From Owenia fusiformis (taxonomy: Eukaryota; Annelida; Polychaeta; Sabellida; Oweniidae), in the NCBI GenBank assembly GCA_903813345.2, contig CAIIXF020000011.1:20505754-20569753 (forward strand): 64,000 bases of DNA, written 5' to 3'. Position 1 is the stretch's first letter. Each line of letters starts with the position of its first letter. The notes under the pieces were generated by a model. The model did no database searches. It had not been told where the DNA came from and was given only the letters and a program-made list of their open reading frames with translations. This document shows, piece after piece, positions 37,501 through 52,500 of this stretch. The position numbers and the translations under genes were made by a program.

Positions 37501-40500
37501 CGATTTGTTATTTTTTAAGTTTTTCCACTATAAGCGTTTATCTCAGGAGGTTTGGTATGTATGCCTACACGATTTTTAACACGATCTGGTTCTTTTCTGA
37601 AGAAACAATATGCAATGCTATTACAATCGAATGAATTTCATCAAATCCCCGAAACAAGTAAATGGGAGGTTGACTTCTCCGCGTTTCTTATAATTGATTA
37701 GACAAAGATTTAATCAACTTTAGCTCGTGAGTGCAGCTGTATCAGATATTGTTACGGAGAACACTTTAGAGCTTTTTATCATACGGGTTCTCAAAAAGGC
37801 ATTATTGTATTATTGATAATGTACAGCTGAAATACACGCTGATGCCATTGATACCACCACGTATCATATGGACTAGGTCAGTTTGATAATGTGGCCAGAT
37901 TTGGGTAAAAGCGGGGGTAAAAGGTGCCTTTAAATGGAGAAATCGGTACTTAGAGTGGGGAAAAAGAGCCTTAAATCTGTGCCTCCGAGGCACATTCGTT
38001 TTTGTCATGTATTTTGGGACCTTCTAAATTTAAGCCACCATCGCTGTCAGTGGCCCATTAAAAGAAGATAGGTTAAGCTACATGTTTTTAAGAGAACTTA
38101 ATGTCTATATGAGATACATTATTTTCTAACATTGGATGTGTCTTCTAAAATAAAAGAGCACACGTCACGAAGTCGTAAAGAAAGGTGTTTCTTTTAGGAT
38201 ATTAGAATCTTTGTAATTCTAGAAATACAGTACCATTTATGACGCATTTTCACATTACTTAACCCCTTTTGTTATAATAGAAAGGTATCAGATACATCTG
38301 AAGCAAGTATCGTCAATACAATATATATAATATAAGATATCATTTTCTAAGAGTTGAAGCTGAATAATGCTTTATAAATGATTACTTTATAGTTTGCTAA
38401 TGAAACTTACATCAACTTAATCTGGTGTTTCTCACTTTTGTTTATACAGATTCTTGTTTAGTTTACCTTTCGACTTCATCTGTAATGTCATATTCTCATA
38501 TCAAAGAGAATCAACTCACGACAATTATCAGAGTAAAAGCGTTGTGACCTACTGTATTAAAGGACGTGTCTCAGTCAGTGGTAACCGATGTTTGGTAGAT
38601 CAGAGAGAAAAAGTTGAATCCTCGGACCATCCACTTCTTATCAGAGACATATATAAATAGAGCAAATATCTGTTTTCCCCTTTCTTCCGGCCCACACCTT
38701 CAGCATCGTGGTAAGCCACGCCCTCTCCATCTCTGTCCTTCTGTGATGCAACAGAGAGAGATGCTATGAGTATCAGAATGCACCTTTAGCACAATGCTAG
38801 ACTCTGGTACCACCATACGACACAGACCACTACCAGACGGCAATTTATTCAACCCATGACGCCAAGAGACCTAGCAAACGGCAATAAGAACTACCGAAGG
38901 ACAGTCAACAGGACATCTGTTACTGTTACTATGTTATAATATCGAGGGTTGTGGACTTGAAGTCCTGATATTCATCAGACCATTTCTGCCTTGCTTATAC
39001 TAAAGGGACAAAAGAAAAGCTGTTATCGCTTCCGATGTAGACCTGAAAACCCAAAGCTCTAATGACTCAAAATCCATGCAAAGACTTGGGAGTGACCATC
39101 AGCAGATCTCAGAGACAAACGTTGTCTACGACACCACTGACGAAACATAAGCTTACCTAAAAACGTTTGAAGGACTGCATTGAGGTATTTAGCTTTGACG
39201 GTAATACACCGTGGTAATATATGACATGCGCAATCTGCTGACTGTAATTCTTTCAAAACCGAAACACGCAAGGGCGAAACTCGTTTTGGCAGGTTAAAAT
39301 GAGTACTCGAGTAACGTGCACCTGGAACAAGGGCATCGTCATATCAGAACTGACGGAAATTAGACTAGAATTACACCAGATTAGAGATACGACGTATAAA
39401 TAAAAGCAAGAAAAACTAAAAAGTCAATATTTACTAGTTGTATGAGTAATTCGCTGAGATCATAATTTTTTCAAAAGTTGATCATTCAATTGGAAATTGA
39501 CAACCGATATTATTACTTTGTTGGTGCCATCAATTATCCTTGCTCGTTACGGAATATTTACCTCAGGCGCTATTGTCAGACTAATCAAAGATCATACTGA
39601 CAAAACAAAGTCAAGCGTCTTCCTATCCGTCAAACAATGATCCTGATCTGATAACAAAGTAAATATGTTGCAGGATCGTGTAGTCTAACGATTTTTCTTG
39701 TGACTTTGCAGGAGGCCGATAAATATTTATTAATAGTGGGTTGAGGGGGAGTTACACCCATAATAATACACGTTTGCGTATGTGTTCTCTTTAAAGATGT
39801 CGCTCAAACGTCATTGTTTCTAATTTGTTCGCATTGAATATTGTTTTTGGAATGTTAGACAAGTAATCTTAATAGAAATTTTCTTTCTCTTGTGACATGT
39901 TGACACATTTTTGGCCATCACCCTAGAATCTCATTATTGACCAACATGTGTGAACATGTATAATTTTTATTTTTTGTAATAATACGATATTTATTATCTA
40001 TAAAGTACTATAAAGTATTTAAATGATATTCCACAAATCAACGTCGACATAAAGCTGTTCAGTTCCGGTTCATTGCGTACAGTCATGGCAACCCTCATGT
40101 GACCCACCACGTGATTGATTGAATAATCCCTCAAAGGGAATTTAGGATATTTAGCGTCTTTTCTAACAAATTGAATGACTAGTTTTACGAGTTTTTAATG
40201 TAAAGTATAATTGGATCATGTAACGTTGATTCCATTCCCATGCGAATAGTACATTAATTGAAAGTTTCTTGCTTGTTGTGTTATATTGAAAGGTCAGGAT
40301 AGGTCATGTAGCTCATGTATGCAGTGATCTCCATACGTTTGACAACCTAAAAATAATTTCCCAAATGGGATATGCATTATCGTGAAACCAAACAAGACAA
40401 ATTTGTGCCACACCTGTAGGAGAAACGCTATTAGTGTGCAGTTGATTTTACAAATACAATTCTGATACTCATCCCAATACATTCCCATTCTGCGTTTTGA

Positions 40501-43500
40501 TGCGTTTTAAATTGAACGCATGCCCAAACTATCATATCTCGATCACTTTGAACATATCGGATATTGATGAACTTTGGAGAATCAAATACGTGAATATTAA
40601 TCGTATTTGAAATAATGAATAAATCCACCTCGGGTAATTATGAAGAGGCATCGCCATAGCTTCGTATTTTTGCTGGCATAATCAAGCTACAGCTGTCAAT
40701 TTGGTAAAATTAGATCTCAATTTAATAAGAGCTTAAAGTGATCTATGTCATGGTCACCTTGATAATTGTTTACGCCTGAACACATCAAAATTAACACTAT
40801 TCCCAGCTTTATTTCATTTGATCCACCAAGACTACTGTATGTGTGTGGTTGTATTCTATCTTCATCAGTATCAATTTGTCTGGCGAGTGTATGATTTGCC
40901 TCAATCAATTAGTGAGGTTATTTTGACATGCTTCCTGAATCTAAAGAAGCAGGGTTATCTGTGATGTCTGTTCGCTTTTAACAATTATTATTGATCGTTT
41001 TTTTTTGATTGATGTGTAGATTGTGTACCTGACAATCTGCCTTAGAAATTGCTCACCTTCATAAGTTCTTCAATTATTTCACTTAGTTTTCAAGCGCGCG
41101 AACATGTTGGTTTTAATGAATCTATGATATGATGAAACTTATATATACAATTGAAATTGTTTTTATGAGCCCTCATTGGCTGATCATCGTCGGTTCCCAC
41201 GCTCAATCACTACGTTCTATCGAGGATAGGTCCGAAGCTTGATGAAGCAAGATGTTGGCTGATGGGCTAATCTAAAAGGTGTGATGGATAGCTCGTAGAG
41301 ATTTTATGACCATACATTGCCCTAAATACGTGTAGCTATATTGCAAGTGTGTATTGACTTGACATTGAATGTGTTCCATTGACTTAACATAAATCCAGAA
41401 ATCTCCGGTCACTTTCTTTATCAGGAGAGCTGTCAACACATCTGATAAGAAGTGTTCTTAGCAGCTCTAGTGAAACTTGATGCTATGTTGGTCTAATACA
41501 AGATGCAGCCTACTTGTAAATAAAATACGTTATCCATGTAGGTAATATATGGTTCAACAAAAAACAGCAACTAAAAAACAACAACTAAATATGAGAAACT
41601 TATGTGGTATATGCCATATTTATGTGTCTGATCATATAATCTTCAAATTATCCATCAATTTCTTAAGAAATTGGCGAAATTAAGGAAACCAGAAATCACA
41701 TTTAATGAAAGGGCGGTGTTTATAGGCTGTATGAAATGCCCCTGCATTAACGCTCACATATATGAGTTTTAAACAATAATTTAGTAGACTAAAGTGTTGA
41801 TACGAAATCTCAGTAATAGTACCAGTTAGGAGATAAGGTGATGTCCGATTTAACATTACGATTGCTGGATATGATGTGGATACCATCAGATTCCAGAGGC
41901 CATTGGTTTCTATTGATTTTCACAAAAAAACTAAAATACACTATGACCTGAATCGAATTTCACAATATGACACAAATGGTATATCATATCAGATGTGCAC
42001 ATATAAAGTTTGCAATCGAATCAGGTTATACTTCAAATTAAAAGATTATACATTTTTTCATCATTTTTCCAACAAGATGGCTATAGAAAATGCGTCAAAA
42101 GCAACATTTACACTTATGAAATGCCATACAACTTTGTAAATCCAAAGATTATACTGGTATGTTTCATTAATTAATAACATATTTGGAAAAGATGTAGGGA
42201 TGTGTAGGGTGCAAACGGATTTTGACAGACACAAAAATACTTCCTGGTTTGGCATCTCTACCCCTATACACTTTATGATTGAATATTGGCAAAAAGCAAA
42301 AGCAGTATATTCATTTTGAAAAATCAGATGAATTCATTTTTTCATGGGGAGATCATAATGGAGGGCGCACTAGATCCTTTGTATATACGACTTGAACTGT
42401 TTCTTTTTAGGTTAAGGAATTTTACTCTATACATTTGACAAGGAGATTTGATGAAGAATTGTCCGGCAATTGAATTTAACTTTTGACTAGATTTTCGACT
42501 TGATCAAGGTCTATTTAGCTTTTGTAATTGCATCAAAATGGGAGAAAAGCCATCTCAATCACAAATACAATGTATCAACATTTCACAAACTATCTAACAT
42601 AGCAAAAATTACGTTATTCACATTAACTTCGTTTAAGTTAAGAATTACTTTGCCTTATTATTCATTTACCGTGACGTCATCATATCTATGGTTACAGCAA
42701 TTGATTTTTGAATTCTTCGGGAATTCTTAACTTTATGAAGTTTCTGTGAATGGACCAAGAATAAGAATGCCATTACAGACATATTGCTTCACATAGCATT
42801 TATTTATTGAAGCCTTATTTCATCAGGTTATTTCCATCGAAAGAAGCCATTGTTAAACTATACAGGGTGTCTCAAAAAAGGAAACCGAGATTTAATTGCT
42901 TATTTCTCAAATATGAATAATAAAAGGATAATTTCACAGCTACCTTTCGACAGGTTATAATGTTCTCTTTCTTATGATACCAAAGTTGCCTACTTTTCTT
43001 CATGGATGCCTGAGTTCTAAGGGATTTAAGCCACTATCAGATATTGGTTTGTGTCACTTTTCCTTTCATGAATGACTGAACTATGGGGGATTAAAATGGC
43101 TATGCCAGGATGGTTTTGCACCCTGTGACTTCTGTCCTTTGGGATTATCTCATGGATAAAGTCTACACAACATTACCATGAGGCATTGATAATCTAAGGG
43201 CCGGGATTGTTGAAGCAATGAAGGATCTAAGGGGACAGAGAGTCATCAACAGGGATGGAGTATGTACTATGAGATCTTGGGCAGACACCTGCCTTGAAAG
43301 GAATCGGGGTCATGTTGAAGGACACTGGGGTTAAAACAACTTTGAATGGTCATAGGGGTGATAAATATGATATGTGTAATTTTATTGGAATAAATAAGTA
43401 AAAGAGTATATAATATCCCAATGTTTGTTGTTACTTTATGTTATGATAGTGAATTGACTAGGCTGAAAGTGGGACAAACTTATTTTTGACATGGTCACTT

Positions 43501-46500
43501 AAATCCCTCATTCCTCATTCATCTGTGGAGGAAAATAGAACATCTTGGTATCATATGAAAGAGGACATATTGACGCAAATATTTGAGAAATTAGCAATTT
43601 AATCTCGGTTTCCCTTTTTTGAGACACCCTGGAGATTAAACACGGAGGTTAAGCTACCCAGTGTTTTTTAATGTCTTGTAAAGTTGTACGTAGACATTTA
43701 AAATAATGGTTATCTGGGGATTATTTTTCCCCTACGTTATACAGTCGGCAAATAGTTGCAAAGAAGGTCTCTGAAGAAACCAATTGACAGAAACCCCTGG
43801 GGTCATAATCCAACACTTCACGTAGCAATTATTTTAAAATGGGTCTCTTAACCTCTCTGTTTTGTTTCAGCGGATCATGACGCTGATGAATACTGGAACC
43901 AGCTGTTTCCTAAACGTCCAGATGAAGATTGGCACCGAGAGGTTTCTGTTAATGGCCAACAGAATAAGAGATGCGGTAAGTCCGATTAAAGTTATTTAAC
44001 TTCGCCAAACGTGACCGTCTTTTTACCATTCTTCTTTATCATCTTAGATATCTGTTAATTGGTTTAGTGTAATTTTCTTTGTTTCTTTTTTTTCATTTGA
44101 CTTTGACCTTCGTTTTGACCCGTTTTATTGAATTATGTACGATAAACATCATCATCTATGTACTGTACGTCGTTATTGCTTTATTTTTATGGCTTCTGTA
44201 AAGTAAGCATTCTGTAATGCCTGAATGTATTGTTAAAATGTTGTGCTTTGCTTTAATTTTTTGATGAAAAATGAGAGCAACATTGTGGCAAAAAAGGAAA
44301 GACCAATAGGTATTACAAAGCATTTTGAAAAACAGAAACATCCAAGAACACAAACAGTCATAAGGAACAATGAATCCCTGTCGGTTGTTATTTATTGTTA
44401 ATTGAAAGCCTAGTCAAACCAAGCCAAAGCGAGTTAAAGTTCAACAATTTAGATGTTTTTAAAGAACAGTTGTTATATCAGACCAAGGAGGATTAGCTCC
44501 AAGGATCGAAGCTTGATATTTTCCAACAATGTAAAAATCGAAATGTCGTTATTATCTGAAATTAAAATCGACGACAAATTCAAAATAAACAGTCCAAAAG
44601 ATTGGAACAAATATCTCAATCATTTCTTGTGAGTTTTGGAATTTTTCGTTTGAAAATAAGCCTGACCAAAATTCACGATTCAAATGTTTAAAGTGCCCGA
44701 TAAAGTATAAAATGCGCATGCGTCCAGGTGTTGATAAACTATAAATAGCGAAAATCCAGGGTTTGTCACCACAAGGTAAGCCAGGACGTGTTGAGAGAAC
44801 AGCTAGTGTTGATATTGAATTTATATGTAGCCAGATAAGTTTCCTTATTGAAATTACATATGGTCATTAGCAATACTTTGTAGGTGCTAAATAATAAAAT
44901 ATTTAGAGTATATATGAGAGAAATTGGTCATTTCGAACCTGTTGAGAAGTTTGTGGCTCTCGGCTACACCTGGGAATTTACTTCCATGAGTAAACACATA
45001 AATGTGGGGTTCCCCAAGAGGTACGCGACAAGGTGACCTGGCATCAAATGTGCGACTAAATGCTACTATCGAGAAGATAAAATAACGAATACGACAAAAA
45101 GTTATTGCATGTGACAATTCCGAGCCTTCATCTCACTGAAGTATTTTGAAGTGAAAATAGGATTTTTGTTTTGATACATGGATTCAGATAAACGTAACTT
45201 TATTCTGACAACTAATCAAAACTGAACAAAATTGATTGTACGTAACAGACAATTTATTGTTTTACAATGTTTTGATTGGCTAAACGAATGAAACCAACAA
45301 ATTATGACATGTAAAATGACAATTTTGAAATGTAAAATTTTAAAGTGACAAACACAACCTCCCTATCCACTCTTTGGGAGCCCTAGTAAATTAGTAATAT
45401 GTACATGCAGCAGTGGTAGTGTGCAGCTTATTATCACACTACGCTTTGTATTCTAAAGCCTGTTGTTTGTAATAACACTGTTCACTCAACGTATGTTTTG
45501 TGTGTGGGCAGTCAACGATAATCATTGTTTTATCCCGGTTATATGACCTCGGCAATTATAACAAAACCGTACTAAACGAAAAAACGCAAATAAGAGAAAG
45601 CTTTCACACACATATAAAAAAATGAACTAGTCTAATCCGCCAGTATAAACTCTGTGCTATACGTAGCCGGGTCAGGCGCACACTTTAAGTAAACAAAATT
45701 GCGGCTGTTTGTTCTCATGAATATTTTTTAAATCGTATTGAATTGAAAGTGATTAATCACCACGGGCAGATTTTTTCTAGAGTACATGGCGGTCTCAATG
45801 TGGCGATCTCTAGCTGAATTATTGCCTAGACCTCGATTAAGGAACCCCTCCACAATATACTTGTTATGGACCAAAGTAAAAATCCAATTTTCTCGACACT
45901 ATAAATAGCTGTAGATACCACAACTATTCTAAGATATGCTATTACATGCTCAGTAATTATAGATAATTTTAACACGAACAAAACAAAAATCAAGATTTAC
46001 TGACATATTCGAGATAAGATTGACAGTTTTGAGTGAATTAATTCTGAATTGTGAAACATCAAACTTTAAGTTACAAAAGTACTGAGCTTAGAACATTAGA
46101 AAATTAAGTTTATAAATGGTGTAGTCTATCATCGATGTCTTATTTCATTTGATCAAATCAAAACGCCAAGTTTCCTACGAGGTCAAAGAGAGGTCAAATA
46201 TATACTAATCACCTCTTTCAACTTTGCTAAAATGCCACATCACTCAGAAGGAGTAAATCTTTTCCATTTCGCGTGACTTCAAGGACTAGACATAAGAATT
46301 CAGAAGGGGAGAAACCCCAGGGTTCAACTTCAAAGATGACGTACGTCTATCATGTAAATCTGTATTGAGATGACGCCCACCGTTCTGATTGGTCCAAATC
46401 GACAAACAAAAATGGCGGATTCAAAATTTTCTAGGGGGGGGGGTCCCCTCCTCTTAGGCATATTCACGTGACAAAGCCAATGAGAACAGATATATCGGAT

Positions 46501-49500
46501 ATAGTCCTGAGTAAGGACATTAGCGGTTACCGTTAGTGATTTGGTTTTCTGAATAAAAAGTCATTTTCTCCTTCCCTACCCCATTGTAGCGCCATCTGGC
46601 GTTTGGGAAGTGAATCGGGACTAAATATTTATAGGGTAGGTCCTAATTTATCTGAAAACATGTCAGAGTTCAGTGGGAAATCTCATTTTAAGCTGGCGGC
46701 GGAGTGATTTTGACCTTGGTGATTTTACCAGAATTCTCTGAGAAATCTGACGATAGAGGGGGTTAGTGTCTTCAAGTTTATTTATTTCAAAAGTTCGGTG
46801 GACAACCCATGGTAAGATTGTTATAGCAAGCTAGGAGTCTCTCCCGAACACTGTGGTATGTTGCACTAGGCTTGGATACTAATCGTTAATAAGATCACAG
46901 GGTAAAATGTTATAATGGCCACCTATGGGAAACTCTACTGTGGTCTTCAACCATCATCCATGTACCTTACGTTTTCATTGGTTGCTAAGGATCAAAGGGT
47001 TCTATCTTAGATTGTCATACATGTATCTTCGCAATCATCACCGTAGTCATTGTTTTCCAGATTTTCATTTTCAAATGATTTGATTTCTTCGGAATCGTTG
47101 CCTGGATAAATAACATTCTGGTTGAAAGATCTGCAGAGATCCTTTCTCGTTACTTGATCAACCGCCTCTGATCCATGACCTCAGTCCAAGGGCTTATTTA
47201 ATATCCGGGGCTTAGTTGTGTACCAAACGAAACGAGAAACGGCACGACATCCGGGGCTTTGTTTGGTCTTCATTAGACAATGTTGTATAGGGGGTAGGTT
47301 TTCTCAGACCTAGGTACCTTTTTCTGTACCGTTTTGCGGTTAATTTTCTCTATAGCATTGGAATCTGTTCACATCATGAGCTACATAATTGATTAACTTA
47401 AATATATGACATGTAAAAACGGCTTGATACGAACAGAATAAACAGGGGAATGTAATTTAAGTGTCGATTGTGTATTCTGTTAATGTGTGTCACCCTGCTT
47501 CGGAAATCCCCCATAACCGTCTTTGGCTCACGTGATTATGCAAATGAGAAAACCCCATTGGTTTCAAAGTGGTACAATCAAATCTGACGCGGACAATCAT
47601 CGTTTTAACTGTTGTTTCTGAATGGTTCGTGACCGAAATTTACTTAACTATAGAAAATATGTTACGTTATAAGGATAGATTGTTTTTACTTTTTACTTAC
47701 CAATCATCAACATGTGCTGATATATTCAGCTCTGGACTTTATGTCCAAAGGGGGTAAGACACATTGTCAGAATAAATTTCAAGTTCTCACACCCCTATCA
47801 TGTTTATTGGCTAATTCAAATCGGATGCGGTAAAAAACCGAACGCCAATTTGCGAACGTTCCGGGTATTACGTTCGTCCTTGCTCAGACCAAGGAGTATT
47901 GGCTCCCAGGATCGAAACTCAATATTTTCTAACAGTGAAAACGTCGAAATGTCGTTATTTTCTGAAATTATAACCGACTATAAATTCAAAATAAACATTT
48001 CAAACCAATATCTCGATCATTTCTTATGAGTTTTGGAATTTTTCGTTAGGAAATAAGACCAGAATTCACGATTCAAATGTTGAAGTGAACAAAATGGCGG
48101 CTGTTTGAATTCGATGTTGCACTCTGGGAGCCAATTCTCTTTGACCTTAGACAGAATACATATCTTCAGACATGATAATCAGAGTAATTCCGAATATGTC
48201 ATTGCAACTCTAGTAATTACAACTTATAAATATATCATCAAAAGGTCATGTGTTTTTGTCAAGATCAGATTTCTCACATCTGATGAGCAAGTGAAGTGAA
48301 GATGACTTAAATATACTAAAAATATACTATCAGGTGCTTTACAGGGCGGATGCGACAAGCAACAAGAGGGAGAGGGCAAATTTGAAGTCAGAATAAAATA
48401 ATACCGGTGTAAAAGAAATTATGGTCCCCTGGGGATTTTGGTCCCCTTTCCTTACGGCCCTTACTGGCCCTGACTGTGTATAAATAATAAGGAAAATAAT
48501 TGTAATTAGGTCACCATATAAATCAATAGAGAGTAGGACCACAATTTGATAGGACCACCTACCCTTTTACACCTGCCCCTAAAACCCCAAATTGGGCCCT
48601 TTTAGGGTATTCTTCTTGATGATTTGGCCTTAAGTAAAAGGCCCACTGATTTGGGCCCTTACATTTTTCTGGGCCCATTTTAAGGGGGGGGGGGGGTGCA
48701 GATCCACCAGAGCTTTATAAACTCATCCCACCTGTTACTGATTCTTTTCCATATTCTATTTGTAGAAACAAATATAAAAGCTAGCTAATAAGCACCAGGC
48801 TAAGAGAGAAAATCTGGCCACCTTGTGAAATCTGCGATGCAGTTCATTGAATTATCATTAATTTGACACTGATAAATGAGAATTAAAATGCTACAGGGTA
48901 ACACCAAAATGCAGCCCTCGTATTTTGGAACTACTTTCTCAGTTATGGTTGAATCTTCATGAATTGTCATTGTGAAAATATAGTATCCAATGGGTAAACA
49001 CTCACAGATGCGCATACGCTAAAAGTGAAGTCATTGAAATGCCGTAGCCGGTAGCTGCATTCGCGAATGCTACCGAAAAGTCCTTCCCGAACTAACACTC
49101 ACATAATTCTTTTGAAAGACATCACAGTTTATTGTAATCGAATTCCTGTGGCGCATTAGCAACAAGCCGGCGCGGTTGACACACGCGAGCAGCAGACAAG
49201 GTTGCCACAGCTTAATTAGCGGTTTAAGTGCGCTTGGCTGAACTGGTTTTGTTGAAAACGTGTGAGCATGTAATTTGCAAATTTGCATTGGCTCATTGTT
49301 CTTTTCGTGATACCTAGGGGGATATTATCTGGTATTATGCAATGCACTCGCCCGCGGGCAGTTCCAACACGCACCCTTAGAGAAATCAGACCACACGTGG
49401 CAAAAGTCTGCCTTTTCCACTTCTATTCACAATACTGGTCACCCTGTACATGAAGCAATAAATCATATTTTCAGTAAATTATATCGTTCTAATGATGACA

Positions 49501-52500
49501 AGTAAATGATATGTATCTAACTAGAGATCTAGACAAGTCAGGTCACATTGCCACATTATGATGGTTTTGGAGTGTTTGGTATTGATTTATATGGCATTTC
49601 AGCAAAATAGAATAGAAATAATGGATCGAATGTAATTGCATGTTCAACAGGTCAGCAGGTTCTTGTGATTAGACCCTCTAAAGATATAGAGAAATAGACA
49701 GAAATGATCAAATTCCAATCATGGTAAACATTTTGCAGTAGCAGTTGATTGCCGAGATATTGACAACTTGACAAAACAGTTAACACACTGCTATGGTGCG
49801 CTTTGATTGGTCAAAATGTTATAATGCATGCCTTAGAAGTATGTGTGCATTACCCTCATATATGTTATTATATACGTTTGTTTGCTTCGTATACTTGTAG
49901 ATTCAGTCAACGTGCCAACAGAATGTATATGCACACAATCAATGAAAATCTTCTGCAAAAACAAGGAGCTCCGAGATGTTCCCAGCAATATTCCAGCTAC
50001 AACCACAGTCCTGTAAGTAAAGACATAGGAATGAAAAGTTTTATTTTAAGATATTTGTTATTTAGATATTGACAGATGTTATTTGCCAAGTCGTAATATT
50101 TAGAAGAATTAAAGCGGTTGTGGACAGTCTGTACAGGATCAAACGCCTTTTCAATGTCAAAATCATTATTGTCATTGGTTAGAGGGGTAGGTTCTTGTGT
50201 ATTTTGATTGATATGTTAACATGGTTAAGGTAATAACATATCAAAGGTAAGCTTTGCGAAGAGCTTTTTTATCGTATCATTTTTGTTACGCCTTTTTTAA
50301 AGTCCAAATATTGTTTTCTTGACGTAGATATAAAATGTAAAAACAATATAAGTTATCATGCATAACCATGGCAATCTCAGATTAAATACAAGTTGTATTA
50401 TTGTATACAAGGTGATGCAATGAGTATCAGAAAAATATAAAACCTGTCTAATCTAAACCACTGGTTCAAGTCAAAAGTGCCCGTATTGGCAAGCATCCAG
50501 ATTTGGAGGTTCTTCGAATTCAACATGGTAAACTATGTCAAAATAAAAAATGGGACCGAAAAAGTGTTAACATCGGCAGTGTTCAGATTAGACAGGTGTT
50601 CGAATATATATGTGGTTTAAAAGTAAATGTAGGTATAAACTCGGAGAAAGAAGGTTACATGTACGAGAATTGATCCAAAAGTTCTGCACAGTTTGTCTCA
50701 AGAAAAGTGATATATCTGCAGGTTACGTGTATTTACCTTTTATGTTGCAGTGATATATCTACAGGTTACATGTATTTACCTTTTATGTTGCAGTGATATA
50801 TCTGCAGGTTACATGTATTTACCTTTCATGTTGCAGTGATATATCTGCAGGTTACATGTATTTACCTTTTATGTTGCAGTGATATATCTGGCAACAGAAT
50901 TGATCTGTTACGACAGGAGCACCTGTCAAATCTCACCAATCTGAAGGAGCTGTAAGTATTGAAACATAAAAAGCAATTAAACGAATAAGTACTCCTAATT
51001 AGATGTTTGTACAACTAGTCCTTAACAAAAGATTAAGCTAAAAACAAACGTTCCATGAAGGATTTACACACCTACAACAAAGCATTACAGTCATAGTAAC
51101 TTTTAGATATTTTCTTAAGCATACACGTTCTCAAGCTGAGATTTGAAAATGTGTTTTTCCGTCCTATGACAAACACTTATGGACAAAGGCAATTGTAATA
51201 GTTAAATATAATAAAGCAGATCTCCTTTCCGTTGTGTGATGTATAATTCAGGTATATCCCAAGGCAAGACCCCTACGTTTCATCAGTAGATATTTTTAAT
51301 GCATTTTTTTGCTGAATTATCTTTGGCTTTCAGCACTCTGGTGTGAAATTTAGTCAGTTCTGAGTCTCTGACACACCCCTCAATATAATCAACCACTCAA
51401 CAGGCAAATAGTAATGCAGACATATAGGACTATGATCACATATCCATGAGCAAAAATTACAAAAATTAAACCGATGCCATTTATTAACTTCAAAATTGCC
51501 ATCCCGAAGCTCTGAAATCTTTTGGATTTATTTATGATTTAGTGTAAGTGTAAGTTGTAATATAACTACGACGAATATCATTGTATGTTTAGGCTCATTA
51601 TGCAGTCCGACGTTGTTAGTATTGCACACGATGCCTTCCGTGATCTAGCTGAACTTACGAAATTGTAAGTATTAACTGGATTAATTAAAGAGATTTAGAG
51701 GGATGGAGACTAATTTGTTCTTATGATCCCAAGCCATACATATTCTATAAAAAGTCCAATAGTTCTGACTTTATATCAGGTCAATCCCTTAATCATGAAG
51801 AAAATTAAATTATGACAGTTATTTGGGAAATATATTTTTGAAATATGTGCTTCATTGTAATTTATAGTCTTTTTCCAACCTTTTGTTCCTTTAACATTAA
51901 CACCATTTATTTTATTTTGCAAATTTCTCTCTTAAGGGTGTATTGTTCTAATCTGAGTCATGTGATTTGCATTAACAACGCTGACTCAAATAAAACTGTG
52001 ACTCTATCATAATATGTAGATACTTCTTTTAATCACGTGACCTCACTGTAGCGGAAGTCGTCTATTTTCAACGACAGTCAATATTGATAAACCGGAAGCG
52101 CATCTGACTAGCAGATGCCAATTTTACCTTTTGAATTGGGAAATTATATCCATTTGTCAGCAATTTTCAACTCATAAACTAGTCATTTATCGTCCATTAA
52201 GCATGCGCCATTTTGATCATGCCAAGTTGTATTCTAAACTGAAGTGTTCCATTAAAGAGGAGGAAACATCCTGGAATTCATAAATGAACCTATCTCCATT
52301 AAAGATGAACCAGGCTTGTTCATATTTATATGGAGATATGTTCATCTATGAATTGTGGGTTATTCCCCCTTATTGTTCCATTATAGGCATCTACAGTCCA
52401 ATCTTCTGACGAAAATTCCAAATGCTCTATTTGAGAATACATCTTTAAGGGAAATGTAAGTTATTGTTATAGTCTGTCTGTTATTATCACTAATTCCTAA

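Larger units (their letters stand above)
27354..43870 (+). other. Receptor intron 2 (16.5 kb)
   Basis: Filled with repeats listed separately: palindrome 28301, MITE 29639, dead retrotransposon 31631, 162-bp repeats 32686, transposon 42863. Stretches 33752-35790 and 36070-42860 show no gene. A minus-strand frame at 27499-27837 (112 codons) has no recognisable domain. Confidence 0.7.
43976..49900 (+). other. Receptor intron 3
   Basis: 5.9 kb. It holds the paired repeat copies at 44479 and 47885, the repeat at 49080-49376 and two poly-G runs (46434, 48686). Nothing gene-like was seen in the remainder. Confidence 0.6.

Noticed and set aside
39206-39222. CACCGTG at 39208 and 53649 as further CACGGTG element ends
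   Set aside because: No partner TIR and no flanking duplication were found; single 7-mers are expected by chance.
50708-50879. Regular repeats as a CRISPR array
   Set aside because: The units are directly contiguous without variable spacers, in a eukaryotic intron.
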